Below are positions 1-8,305 of a DNA stretch of 18,375 nt, in pieces. The first letter of the stretch is position 1; each line of letters starts with the position of its first letter. The notes under the pieces are model-generated. The model saw only the letters and a program-made list of their open reading frames with translations, was not told where the DNA came from and did not search any database. A program made the translations under genes and the position numbers. The stretch covers positions 132,156-150,530 of the forward strand of contig DHNG01000006.1 of NCBI GenBank assembly GCA_002409405.1. The letters are read 5' to 3'. This DNA comes from Flavobacteriales bacterium UBA5422. Lineage in GTDB: Bacteria > Bacteroidota > Bacteroidia > Flavobacteriales_D > Crocinitomicaceae.

Positions 1-1377
1 ATCCGATTGAAATTCTGTTACAAGGTCGTTGAATACATCATACACCTGCACTTTTGCATTCGGCACCGGGGCGTCATCTCCTTTTGTCAATACCAATCCG
101 CTGTATTCAATGAACTTCTTTAACTCAACCATTTCATACCAGTAGATATCATCATCTCCCTTCCCTCCTTTTCTGTCGGAACTAAAATAACCCGTTCTGT
201 CCGGCAACCTGATAAATGCAAAATCATCCATATTACTATTGATCGGTTTCCCCATGTTTTCAGGTATAGAAAAATTCGTTTTACCTGTCATTTTTGAAAA
301 GAAAACATCCAATCCTCCGTATCCGTAGTGTGCATTAGAAGAAAAGAACAACGTATCTCCCGAAATACTCGGAAATAGTTCCACTCCCGGTGTATTGATC
401 ATAGGTCCCAGGTTAACTGGTTCACCGGTACTTCCATCGTTGTACAGTTCCGCAACATAGATGTCACTTTGTCCGTAACCTCCGGGCATATCCGAAGCGA
501 AGAACAATTTTTTACCATCCTTGCTTATAAACGGATGTGAACAATTGTAATCTTTGCTGTTAAAATCCATAGGCATAATGTCCACCAACTGATTGTTCAT
601 GACACGTCCGCGCATAATCATCACATTGGAAACTCCTCCGTTCTGCGCATCCAGTTTGTCATTTTTCGTTAAGAAATTGCGGGAGAACAACACAATACTG
701 TTATCCGGAGTAAATGTTGGTGTGGCATCGTGATACCCGGAATTCATGTTGGACAAAAACGTTTTTACATTACTTAATTGTCCGGTCGTCGGATTTCTGG
801 TAGCGGAATATAAATTCAGGTACGGGTACTGTGTAGTTTCCGTACCGGCTGTATTTATCTCCCTGGACGATGAAAAAATGACTTCCTTATCGTATGGTGC
901 AATACCAAAATCCGAAGATTTCGAGTTAATGCTCATGTTGACCGCGTCTTTGTATTCCGATTTCAGGGAATCCAATGTGCTCTTTTGGTAACCAAGCATT
1001 TTAATTCGCTGTGTGTTCCCGGCATAATATGACTTGATCAGTTCATTCGCACGTTCATAATCTTCTGCTGTTCTCAACGTACTTATCATTCGTGTAAACA
1101 ATCCTTCATCCATGTTATTGCCCTGCATGGAATAGATTTGAAAATAGTACTTCCGTGCATTCGAATAATCTTTTGTATAGAAATAGCTATTTGCCAGATT
1201 CACCATCACATCTATAGAAGGGCTTTCCTTTTTGAGCTTTGAAATGTGTTTTTCATAACCGGAAATTGCTTTATCGTAATTCAGCATCGCATAGTCCTTG
1301 TCTGCCTCAGGAGAAGATCCCTGAGCAAAAACAGTTATCGGCGCTGCTATCATCAATATGTTTATTATTCTTTTCAT
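1..1377 (-). CDS. TPR / PD40 beta-propeller periplasmic protein, probable OmpA-family, 3' end cut by window edge
   Basis: An open frame runs without a stop from an ATG at 1377 to the left edge, giving 459 residues of a longer protein. The first 18 residues form a type I signal peptide (KRIINILMIAAPITVFA, cleavage before QG). Residues about 25-130 are helical and TPR-like, with repeated Y/A spacing around 'NLANSYFYTKDYSNARKYY'. Residues about 155-415 hold PD40/WD40-like blades, seen as repeated 'ISKDGKKLFFASD', 'ISGDTLFFSSN' and 'RTGYFSSDR' strands with G-x-D-[IV]-[YF] turns. The last residues visible (about 425-459) look like the start of a carboxypeptidase-regulatory or Ig-like domain. In Bacteroidota this order is normally followed by a C-terminal OmpA peptidoglycan-binding domain, which would lie outside the window. 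It is the last visible gene of a minus-strand cluster, 26 bp behind the PorP/SprF gene. It probably anchors that outer-membrane partner to peptidoglycan, which is inference from context. Confidence 0.85.
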   Translation of the reverse strand, partial: MKRIINILMIAAPITVFAQGSSPEADKDYAMLNYDKAISGYEKHISKLKKESPSIDVMVNLANSYFYTKDYSNARKYYFQIYSMQGNNMDEGLFTRMISTLRTAEDYERANELIKSYYAGNTQRIKMLGYQKSTLDSLKSEYKDAVNMSINSKSSDFGIAPYDKEVIFSSSREINTAGTETTQYPYLNLYSATRNPTTGQLSNVKTFLSNMNSGYHDATPTFTPDNSIVLFSRNFLTKNDKLDAQNGGVSNVMIMRGRVMNNQLVDIMPMDFNSKDYNCSHPFISKDGKKLFFASDMPGGYGQSDIYVAELYNDGSTGEPVNLGPMINTPGVELFPSISGDTLFFSSNAHYGYGGLDVFFSKMTGKTNFSIPENMGKPINSNMDDFAFIRLPDRTGYFSSDRKGGKGDDDIYWYEMVELKKFIEYSGLVLTKGDDAPVPNAKVQVYDVFNDLVTEFQSD

Positions 1378-1403
1378 AATCCTGTTTGAATTTAATCACG
1401 TTG

Positions 1404-2327
1404 TTAAAAAAAGCGTGGGGAGCGAGCTGCCATGTCTTTTTTGTACAAGTTGTATTTCAAAATAATATCGTGTGATCCTGAATTGTAGTTTCTCAATCGT
1501 GAAAGATTGATATCGTATGAATAACCGATAAAGAACGACTTTCTGAATGTGTATCCCAGCAACAGTGAAGCCGCGTCATTGTATCGGTATGCCGCTCCGA
1601 CCGTAAATTGCTCTTTGATCAACGTATTCAGGGAAACATCTATCGTAAAAGGAGCTCCTTTCACTACTTTTGCCAACAAGGCCGGCTTCAGTTTGACATT
1701 TTCACCCACATTAAACACATACCCTGCAATCGCATACCAGTGTACTGCATTATTGATAGATGCTTCATCCCATTCATTGTAGCGATCACGTTGAATAAAT
1801 GTTGGTGAAGAAACTCCGAAGTACCAATTATCAGCATACAAGTAAACTCCTGCACCAAGAACCGGTCGCACGCGGTTTCGGATATTGTTCATCATTGCTG
1901 CATCATTATCTGTTTGCCATTGACCTTTCGACCAGTCTACATTTACAATGTCCATTCCTCCGTTCAACCCCACAGAAAGTTTTATTTTCTCCGAAAGCGG
2001 GATGCGTGCAGCTACAGAAGCTGTAACAAATGTTTGGTTTGCAGGTCCGATACGGTCGTTGACAAAATTCAATCCGACTCCGACTATTTTTCCTGCAGCT
2101 CCATGCACAGCAACGTTTTGTGTGCGTGGAGCACCATCCAATCCAACCCATTGTGACCGGTGAATGAACAATGCTTCCAATACACTTCCTGTGCCTGCGT
2201 ATGCGGGGTTCACCATCATCGTATTATACATATACTGGGTGAACTGTACCTGCTGTTGTGCGTTACTATTTATTGAAAATAACAAGAGCAGCGGTAACAA
2301 ATATCTATTTATGTTCATCTTTTCCAT
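1404..2327 (-). CDS. PorP/SprF-family type IX secretion-associated outer-membrane protein
   Basis: This 307-residue protein has a signal peptide (about residues 1-23, cleavage after SNA) and then the family hallmark near residues 31-46, QYMYNTMMVNPAYAGT. The rest is rich in alternating hydrophobic strands ending in aromatic residues, with motifs such as 'VGVGLNFVNDRIG' and 'YRYNDAASLLLGYTFRKSFFIGYSYD', as expected for a membrane beta-barrel of the PorP/SprF family (usually about 300 residues). Family members work with the type IX secretion system and are needed to secrete or attach partner proteins carrying a type B C-terminal domain. The gene lies 25 bp behind just such a partner (2353-6114), so it is probably that protein's dedicated attachment or secretion partner. 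A second in-frame ATG lies three codons inside (2318). No clear Shine-Dalgarno sequence favours either start, which is usual in this phylum. Confidence 0.9.
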   Translation of the reverse strand: MEKMNINRYLLPLLLLFSINSNAQQQVQFTQYMYNTMMVNPAYAGTGSVLEALFIHRSQWVGLDGAPRTQNVAVHGAAGKIVGVGLNFVNDRIGPANQTFVTASVAARIPLSEKIKLSVGLNGGMDIVNVDWSKGQWQTDNDAAMMNNIRNRVRPVLGAGVYLYADNWYFGVSSPTFIQRDRYNEWDEASINNAVHWYAIAGYVFNVGENVKLKPALLAKVVKGAPFTIDVSLNTLIKEQFTVGAAYRYNDAASLLLGYTFRKSFFIGYSYDINLSRLRNYNSGSHDIILKYNLYKKDMAARSPRFF

Positions 2328-2352
2328 GATTCATATTATTAAGTAAACTCTG

Positions 2353-5300
2353 TTATCGGACAATGTATAACCATCCCGAACTTTCGTATTCCTCTTCTTC
2401 TACTTTTATCAGGTAAAAATAGGTGCCCGCAGGTAATGGTTCTCCTTTTCCGATTGTACCACTCACATTTGCCATACCATTCCAATCGTTTTTGTAACCA
2501 GTGATTGTATACACCACATTTCCATAACGGTTGTAAATAGTAACCAAACTGCTGGCATATTGCTCGATACAATCAATGTAGAAGTAATCATTCACCCCGT
2601 CTCCATTCGGAGACATTTCGTTGTAAACACTGAAACAACTAGGTTCAACAATCACTTCGGAGCCGTTGTTGTCGGTATCGTCGTCATCTACTCCTGACGT
2701 AATGGTTGCAACATTGTGATAATTTCCTGTAGGATTCACTGTAACGGTAATTGTCAATACCGCCTGCTCATTGGCACTCAACAGAGGAATAGTCCATTCT
2801 CCTGTCAGTAAATTATATGTCCCGTTTGTAGCATGGTGGCTGACATATGTAAATCCGCTTTGAATCACTTCGTCCACAACAACATTTGTAAACTGATCTT
2901 GTCCGTCATTGGTCACAACGATTGTAAAAACAATCTGATCTCCGATAAACGGGTTGGCGTTATTGACCGTTTTTACGATTGTCACATCAGAGCATACTTT
3001 TGTGGTAATTGTCAATTCTTCCTGCATGTAGATTGTACAGCCGCTTGTGCTTTGATAACTCACATTAATTGTTGTGATTGGTGTATTCTGCCATACAACA
3101 GTTACGGTATTATTCGTCGCGCCTCCACCTGCAGTAATTGTGCCTCCTGTTACATCCCAATCATAATTTGTCATACCGGAAGGAGCCGTATAAACAAGTG
3201 TATCTGAAAAACACACATCGTTCATTTGTCCACTGATCTGACCACTGTATTGGTTCTCAATTGTGACAACGACAGCTAATGAATCAGTACTTTGACACAC
3301 CCCATTGTCAATCACCGCATAATACGTTGCACCATTTTCCAGTGGTGTTGTCGACGTTAATGCTGTACCATTCAAATCATACCAGACAACATTCGGTTCA
3401 TTTACCTGAAGATCTGCTACTGTGGGAGGAGCTGTAGCACAGAAGTGCTGTGTATTGTCTGTTGCCGTCGGAGCAGGTAGGTTTTGTATGAAAATTGTTA
3501 CAGATAACCTGTTTTCACTTTCACAGGTTGTCCCTTGTTGCGCAGCATAATAAGTCATCCCGTCAACCAATGGTGTAGATGCTGCGATTACATTTCCTCC
3601 TGAAGGAGCATCGTACCAAACAACATTTGCTTCATTGACATCAATATCCCCTACTGTATACGCAGGTGCTCCCCCGGATGGAGAACAAAATACCTGAACA
3701 GTGTCCTGTGTCGTTGGTTCAGCAACTGTTTCAAATGTAACACTCACTTCAAGCTGTGCGACACTTTCACATGTCGGGCTTACCAGTGCAGCATAATAGG
3801 ATGTATTATCGGTCAGTGGTGTTCCTGCCGGGATACTGTTCCCGTTTTCATCATACCAGACAACAGTCGTCTCATTTAAGTTAATGTCTTCAATTGTCGG
3901 ATTGTCAGCTGCACAAAAAGTCTGAGTTGTTTCTCCTGTTGGTGACGGGAGGTCAGAAACAGATACCGTGATCATTAACGAATCAGAACTTTCACATGTG
4001 GATCCTTGTGTTGTAGCCAGGTATACCCCATTATCAGCCAGTACCGTAGAAGTTGTTAAACTATTTCCGTTTTCATCATACCAATTAATGTTTGTACCTG
4101 TTATAATGAGATCTCCAACCGTTGCATTATCAGAAAGACAAAAATGCTGAGACAAGTCTGTTGTAGTAGGTGGAAGTTCATCATTCACAACAACAAAAAC
4201 TTCTAACCGTACAGACGACTCACACAGCGGACCTACTGAACTGGCATAATAACTGGTTGAATCCTGCAATAAATCTGTCGGTGCTAATAAGTTCCCTCCT
4301 GTCGGAGCATCGTACCAATTGATTGTACCTCCATTGGTTTGTAAGTCCGCGACAGTTGGTTGTTGATTGGCACAAAATGTTTGCTGTGACTGTGACGTTG
4401 TTGGTGCCGGTTGATCAATAATTGCAATGGTTACTGCAGCATAATCACCTGGTAAACTCCAGCATCCTGTACTCGTATCCTGTACACCTGCGTACACAGT
4501 AAACGGAGAATCAGCAATGGAAAGCCCTGAAATAGAAAGAGAATCATTGTGAATCGTATAGGTATGATTTCCTTGTTGCTGCCCGGATACAATCGGAGTA
4601 GTCGACGTCGAAGTTAAATACCACTGGAAACTGGTTCCCAATGTACTGTTTGCTCCAAGCGTGACACTATCCGCAGCACAATATTCAGGTAGCACGGGTA
4701 CAATAATTCCGGAAGGATCCGGACCTGGAATCACATCAACGGATACCGGAATACGAAGGGATTCATTCGGACAGCCAGGAATCGCGGAGGCTATAAAAAA
4801 GGTGGTGTCCGAATGAAGTATCCCTGTTGTAAAAGGCGCCCCTGAGGCAGTAATGCCTATCGGAGTCGTTGCATTCATCGTTGTGTACCATCTGATTTCA
4901 TCCGTTGGATTGATGGCATCAGCAGACAATGTAGCAGCTGTACCTTCACAAATGGATACGTTTGTACTATTGATTCCCAACGTTGGCGGCTGGGTAATTT
5001 TGTACACTTCAAACAAATCGAGTGACTGGCTGACCGTCACACCAAGTAATCCGTTTAACTCTGCAACAACCCTGTCGACAGGGAGATTCGGAGTAATATA
5101 AACAGTAACGGGCTGATTGTTTTGTAAAGCAAGAATGTCAGCAGGAGTAAGCAGTGACTGAAGTGTGGAATTTGTAACAACGTTAGCTCCGTTCTGGGTA
5201 CGGATTCGTATTCCTTGTCCCAATGTAATGGCAAGTAACGCCGGATCGATTCCTAAACGGACAGCAAACACGTCTGTCGGCTGAGACAGTCCTTCAAAAT

Positions 5301-6114
5301 ATACGCGTTGTGTAATGCTGGAAGCGACACTCACCACTCCCAATGACAAGGTAGAATGAGAAGCCAGATTGGCATCGATAACACGTTCCAGGTTGTGTAC
5401 TCCACCTCCCAGATTCAATAATTCCAGTGTGATTCCGGCTGCATCATACGATGTAAATTTCGGCATTGCACAACTGGACCCCTGTATCACATAGTAAGGA
5501 TCCCACACTTTCATGTGCTTTTTTGCACCGAGCCCGACAAGGCTACCTGTCAGATTCGTGATACGAATGCTCTGGTACTGTTGATTTGGAGTAATTGCAA
5601 GGTACTGATGGTTGTTGGCGTCGATCACCACTTTTAATCGTTCGCCAGCAAAACTAACCGGATTTGTTGAACTTCCCGACAGAACGACATTGGATCCGTT
5701 TTTAACATCAACGGAAAATTCCTGATTTCCGGTTAATGCGATTCCGACAACACTTGAAAGTAGGTTTCCGAGGGTTCCCCCCATAAGGCTTGAAAGAAGG
5801 TTATCCTGCGTTTCAATACGTACGAAGCACGTTTGATTGGCAGGAACAGGTGCAGGAAACTGCAACTCGATGTGAGAGGAGTAGCTTCCTATTCCAATGA
5901 TGATTCCCGTTCCGGCTTCCAGTTCAGAATAAGTAGCCGGGTTGGCATCAATACTATTGGACGAGCTTGTAACGTGTGATTCCGAAAGTACAGTTGTTGC
6001 ATATTGAAGCTGTGCCTCTCCTGTGGGTATTCCCCAAAAGAACGTCAACAGAAAAACAATGAATGAATGTACCTTGTTGTGGAACCTGTTTAAGTTTAGT
6101 ATAGAATTTTCCAT
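2353..6114 (-). CDS. large secreted multidomain surface protein with type B gliding-motility C-terminal domain
   Basis: The protein has 1253 residues with a signal peptide at about 1-34 (hydrophobic 17-29, cleavage after GEA). Two divergent copies of a beta-rich domain follow (about 53-205 and 245-372), each opening with an IDAN-x-A-x-x-S-x-L motif. Next come an Ig-like segment (about 373-460) and a longer Ig-like segment (about 465-565). Five tandem repeats of 75-80 residues follow (about 568-953), each with a Cys pair and a central [NV]-x-x-W-Y-D. Then come a PKD/Ig-like segment (about 955-1035) and a DUF11-like conserved repeat (about 1042-1157). The last 95 residues carry the gliding-motility-associated C-terminal domain: MSPNGDGVND, VTIYNRYGNVVY, W-x-G and LPAGTYFYLI. 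This type B domain targets substrates to the type IX secretion system. The protein is therefore likely an extracellular adhesin or surface-layer component, although its ligand cannot be read from the sequence. The start at 6114 is the first ATG giving a signal peptide. Confidence 0.9.
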   Translation of the reverse strand: MENSILNLNRFHNKVHSFIVFLLTFFWGIPTGEAQLQYATTVLSESHVTSSSNSIDANPATYSELEAGTGIIIGIGSYSSHIELQFPAPVPANQTCFVRIETQDNLLSSLMGGTLGNLLSSVVGIALTGNQEFSVDVKNGSNVVLSGSSTNPVSFAGERLKVVIDANNHQYLAITPNQQYQSIRITNLTGSLVGLGAKKHMKVWDPYYVIQGSSCAMPKFTSYDAAGITLELLNLGGGVHNLERVIDANLASHSTLSLGVVSVASSITQRVYFEGLSQPTDVFAVRLGIDPALLAITLGQGIRIRTQNGANVVTNSTLQSLLTPADILALQNNQPVTVYITPNLPVDRVVAELNGLLGVTVSQSLDLFEVYKITQPPTLGINSTNVSICEGTAATLSADAINPTDEIRWYTTMNATTPIGITASGAPFTTGILHSDTTFFIASAIPGCPNESLRIPVSVDVIPGPDPSGIIVPVLPEYCAADSVTLGANSTLGTSFQWYLTSTSTTPIVSGQQQGNHTYTIHNDSLSISGLSIADSPFTVYAGVQDTSTGCWSLPGDYAAVTIAIIDQPAPTTSQSQQTFCANQQPTVADLQTNGGTINWYDAPTGGNLLAPTDLLQDSTSYYASSVGPLCESSVRLEVFVVVNDELPPTTTDLSQHFCLSDNATVGDLIITGTNINWYDENGNSLTTSTVLADNGVYLATTQGSTCESSDSLMITVSVSDLPSPTGETTQTFCAADNPTIEDINLNETTVVWYDENGNSIPAGTPLTDNTSYYAALVSPTCESVAQLEVSVTFETVAEPTTQDTVQVFCSPSGGAPAYTVGDIDVNEANVVWYDAPSGGNVIAASTPLVDGMTYYAAQQGTTCESENRLSVTIFIQNLPAPTATDNTQHFCATAPPTVADLQVNEPNVVWYDLNGTALTSTTPLENGATYYAVIDNGVCQSTDSLAVVVTIENQYSGQISGQMNDVCFSDTLVYTAPSGMTNYDWDVTGGTITAGGGATNNTVTVVWQNTPITTINVSYQSTSGCTIYMQEELTITTKVCSDVTIVKTVNNANPFIGDQIVFTIVVTNDGQDQFTNVVVDEVIQSGFTYVSHHATNGTYNLLTGEWTIPLLSANEQAVLTITVTVNPTGNYHNVATITSGVDDDDTDNNGSEVIVEPSCFSVYNEMSPNGDGVNDYFYIDCIEQYASSLVTIYNRYGNVVYTITGYKNDWNGMANVSGTIGKGEPLPAGTYFYLIKVEEEEYESSGWLYIVR
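3256..4413 (-). repeat. five tandem Ig-like repeats inside the surface protein
   Basis: Residues about 568-953 of the surface protein form five head-to-tail units of 75-80 residues. Each unit starts with P-[AT/PT]-x-T followed by Q-x-F-C, continues with x-V-x-D-[IL] and [IV]-x-W-Y-D, and closes with [ST]-Y-Y-A and a second Cys in a C-[EQ]-S motif. The cysteines pair at 581/631, 659/707, 734/782, 810/864 and 892/940, which suggests one disulfide per unit after export. The units are diverged at the DNA level, so they are old repeats and not recent duplications. Confidence 0.85.
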
Positions 6115-6440
6115 AACTTAGTGGTATTAGTATTAGAAGTTTAATATTGTTGTAATAGTTTCGTAAGCAATAGTTTAGTGTGTGCAGGGTATTGGAAATG
6201 GTGTTTTCCCATAGAAGCAGGTTGTCAACGAACCTGATTTTAGTCTCATTTAACAATTTATGGAGGTAAGTCCATGCCGGACTTTGTTGTCCTTTTGGTA
6301 AAAGTTTCCATTGTTAGCAGCTTGAATTAATTGTTATTTATTCGAAATGGAAATTATTTCCTTTCTTTCCAATAAAAAAAATTTCAACCCTATATTTAAG
6401 AATTCACCTACAAAACAGGTGTTTACCCGCATAGTGCAAT

Positions 6441-6460
6441 ACGTATAAATACGTGTTTTA
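6441..6460 (+). promoter_or_regulatory. candidate response-regulator binding site, upstream copy
   Basis: The inverted repeat ACGTAT-AA-ATACGT occupies 6441-6454 and is followed by GTTTTA. Eighteen bases from 6442 to 6459 match the minus strand of 9001-8984 at 17 of 18 positions, so copies flank the operon in opposite orientation. The centre lies about 60 bp upstream of the transcription start expected from the -7 element at 6494-6501, a usual place for an activator. NarL/LuxR-type regulators bind short inverted repeats, and one is encoded in this operon. Assigning that protein to the site is inference. Confidence 0.55.
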
Positions 6461-6493
6461 ATTTTGGGCATTTTTTTTATTCTGTTTACTTTC

Positions 6494-6501
6494 TATATTT
6501 G
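6494..6501 (+). promoter_or_regulatory. candidate -7 promoter element of the signalling operon
   Basis: TATATTTG fits the Bacteroidota -7 consensus TAnnTTTG and lies 30 bp ahead of the chosen ATG at 6532. No TTG is found at the usual spacing upstream. That would fit a promoter depending on an activator, but a single 8-base match in AT-rich DNA is weak evidence. Confidence 0.5.
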
Positions 6502-6531
6502 ATTTTAATAATCAAAAATGCTATCTCAATT

Positions 6532-6858
6532 ATGGAACTAAATGTAATTACATTGCAACAGGCTCAGGAATGGGCTAAAAACTGGAACTTAAAAAAACTT
6601 GAATTTTTCGCAACAAGAGACCTGAAAGCGTTTCAAATTTCAGAACGGGTGATTCAGGATGTTACGGCTCCACAAAGAGTCATTGACATCAGAACGTATC
6701 TGGGATTAGACGAACATATGGAACCTCATTTGATGATCGTAGGTGTAGATGCAGATGGAAATGACCTGATTGACTATCAAAATGGATTGTATATCTATAA
6801 TTTCACCAAGCCTTGCCCTACTTATTGCAGTAAGTCTGTCCCTCATATAAATGGATGA
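6532..6858 (+). CDS. small conserved-looking protein of unknown function with C-terminal cysteine pair
   Basis: This 108-residue protein has no signal peptide or membrane segment. It has an N-terminal helix (ITLQQAQEWAKNWN), a middle with 'IRTYLGLDE', a strand-turn motif 'LMIVGVDADGNDLID', then 'YIYNFTKPCPTYC' with Cys95 and Cys99 in a C-x3-C arrangement near the end. From memory, similar short proteins with VDxxGNDLID and PCPxxC occur widely in Flavobacteriales with no assigned role. A search is needed to confirm this. The frame is open upstream to a TTG at 6499, but the ATG at 6532 is preferred because the -7 element overlaps the upstream part. Its last codons overlap the next gene by ATGA, so it is translationally coupled to the membrane protein and likely belongs to the same signalling unit. 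A role as ligand, sensor or regulator of the kinase is possible but unproven. Confidence 0.75.
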   Translation: MELNVITLQQAQEWAKNWNLKKLEFFATRDLKAFQISERVIQDVTAPQRVIDIRTYLGLDEHMEPHLMIVGVDADGNDLIDYQNGLYIYNFTKPCPTYCSKSVPHING

Positions 6859-7496
6859 TCTTATTTTCAACAATAAGTTATTGGTGTTATTTATGCATTC
6901 TACTAATAAACACGATTTTTTCGTTCATAAAAAGTAACGAACGCAAAATAGCTTGGCTAAACATACTCTCGTTCTATTTATTAGGACTGTTCATTATACA
7001 AATCACGTCGGATGTGACGGCTTATTTCACATCCGACAATTTGTATTTTTCTCACATTTACTTCTACTTTCAATTTATTGCGCTTGGTGTTTTTTATCAC
7101 AAACTATTTAAAAAACATCCGAAACAGCAGAAATTTATTCGCATTTATATATTTTCAACGACAATCTACTTACTCATTTATTACATCATCAGCCCTGCTA
7201 TGTGGTTTAAGTTTAATCTTTCTGAAATAATCCTCACCAACTATCTGCTGATTGTGTGTTCATTGATGTACAATTACAACACCTTGTCAAAAAGACGTCT
7301 GTTAGGGTATTTTAATATTGGTGTTACTTCCTATAGCATTTTATGTTGTTCATTATTCTTGTATGGAAACGTTATGGCAAAAGTTGACTTAAGTTCCGCC
7401 ATCTATGTCTGGGCACTTCATTTTCTTGCAATTATCTTTTTTCAGCTAATGATTTCTGTTCAGTTAGTTAAACTTTTTCCTCTTTTTAGAAAGTAA
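6855..7496 (+). CDS. seven-transmembrane protein, probable sensory partner of the adjacent kinase
   Basis: This 213-residue, very hydrophobic protein has seven predicted membrane segments at about 4-24, 33-51, 63-82, 95-113, 123-139, 150-173 and 181-203. Positive clusters after segments 1 (KSNERK), 3 (KLFKKHPKQQK), 5 (SKRR) and 7 (FRK) put those loops inside the cell, giving an outside N-terminus and inside C-terminus, the topology of 7-TM receptors. No enzyme motif is recognised. The gene overlaps the preceding one by 4 bp and ends 2 bp before the kinase start, so co-translation is very likely. Because the kinase has almost no extracytoplasmic part, this protein is the natural candidate for signal reception. 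That function is inference from context and topology, and the family was not identified. Confidence 0.8.
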   Translation: MILFSTISYWCYLCILLINTIFSFIKSNERKIAWLNILSFYLLGLFIIQITSDVTAYFTSDNLYFSHIYFYFQFIALGVFYHKLFKKHPKQQKFIRIYIFSTTIYLLIYYIISPAMWFKFNLSEIILTNYLLIVCSLMYNYNTLSKRRLLGYFNIGVTSYSILCCSLFLYGNVMAKVDLSSAIYVWALHFLAIIFFQLMISVQLVKLFPLFRK

Positions 7497-7498
7497 TT

Positions 7499-8305
7499 AT
7501 GATAAACCAGATTGACAATATTGATCTTATTAAATCCGTTGCATTTACGTTTTTAACCTTCTTCATTGTTCTGGTTACATTGGTTGTGTTTGTCTATCTG
7601 TCCAGGAAGAAAATGCTTGCTCAACGGTTAAAAACAAAAGAACTTGAATTGCAGATACAAAAAGATGTTGTCAATATCATCATTAATACACAGGAACAGG
7701 AAAGGAGTCGCATTGCACGGGATCTTCATGACGACATCAGCTCAAAGTTAAATGCAGTGTCCATGAGTATTCATCTCCTCAAACGGGATACATTGAGTAA
7801 TTCCGATCGTGCTGAAATATCTGACAACACTTTATCTGCTTGTCAACTCATTGCAGAAAGTTCCAGGAGAATTGCGCACAACCTGATGCCACCCACGTTG
7901 GAAAATGTCGGGCTGCACCTGGCGATCGAAGAATTGTGTAAAAATTTCTCTACTGCTGAGTCTATTGCTATCTGTTACAGTAATCCCATGGAACAGGAGT
8001 TGTTTCAACATTTGAGTATGGAACACCAGATTCATTTGTACCGGATTATTCAGGAACTGATCAACAATTCCATCCGGCATGCAAAAGCATCGGAGATTAA
8101 ACTTTGGTTTGAATACACCGATCAAATGGCAACGTTCATTTATACGGACAACGGTCCGGGGATTACAAATTACCAGCTGACAAACAATGGAGGTATCGGA
8201 TTGCGGAATATTTATTCGAGAGCAGATATGATACAGGCTGTCCCGCATTTTCATACCAACGAGGTAAAAGGATTTAAATTCACCTTAAAATTCAACAACC
8301 TATGA
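7499..8305 (+). CDS. sensor histidine kinase, HisKA_3 / NarX-LiaS type, without sensor domain
   Basis: This 268-residue kinase has one N-terminal membrane segment (about 13-35) after only about 12 residues, then a coiled coil (about 38-70). The HisKA_3 dimerisation box ERSRIARDLHDDISSKL carries phosphoacceptor His77. The HATPase domain shows an N box (QELINNSIRHA, Asn189/Asn190), the DNGPG box at 217-221 and a GGIGLRNIYSR G box at 231-241. It therefore autophosphorylates His77 with ATP and passes the phosphate to a regulator, almost certainly the product of the next gene, which overlaps it by ATGA. There is no periplasmic, PAS or HAMP domain to detect a signal. The membrane protein 2 bp upstream may supply that role, much as partner proteins do for some intramembrane-sensing kinases. 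All catalytic boxes look intact. Confidence 0.95.
   Translation: MINQIDNIDLIKSVAFTFLTFFIVLVTLVVFVYLSRKKMLAQRLKTKELELQIQKDVVNIIINTQEQERSRIARDLHDDISSKLNAVSMSIHLLKRDTLSNSDRAEISDNTLSACQLIAESSRRIAHNLMPPTLENVGLHLAIEELCKNFSTAESIAICYSNPMEQELFQHLSMEHQIHLYRIIQELINNSIRHAKASEIKLWFEYTDQMATFIYTDNGPGITNYQLTNNGGIGLRNIYSRADMIQAVPHFHTNEVKGFKFTLKFNNL

Larger units (their letters stand above)
6115..6531. other. 417-bp intergenic region between divergent operons
   Basis: No plausible gene is seen here. The region separates the minus-strand surface-protein cluster from the plus-strand signalling operon and should hold both promoters. On the plus side there is an inverted-repeat site at 6441-6454 and a -7 element at 6494-6501. 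On the minus side no clear TAnnTTTG element is visible ahead of 6114. Small inverted repeats are present at 6218-6236 (CAGGTT, 7-nt loop, AACCTG) and at 6349-6361 (GGAAAT-T-ATTTCC), without obvious function. Confidence 0.6.

Noticed and set aside
2833..3207. 124-codon plus-strand open frame
   Set aside because: It lies wholly inside the surface-protein gene on the opposite strand and has cysteine-rich shadow composition with no domain.
3256..4413. CRISPR-like or satellite array
   Set aside because: The periodicity of about 230 bp is protein-level repetition in a continuous reading frame, not short identical DNA repeats with spacers.
6218..6236. CAGGTT/AACCTG hairpin between the divergent operons as a terminator
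   Set aside because: No gene ends toward it, the stem is 6 bp and no proper T-run follows.
6499..6531. N-terminal extension of the small operon protein from a TTG start
   Set aside because: The extra codons overlap the -7 element and the predicted transcription start; the ATG at 6532 is more plausible.
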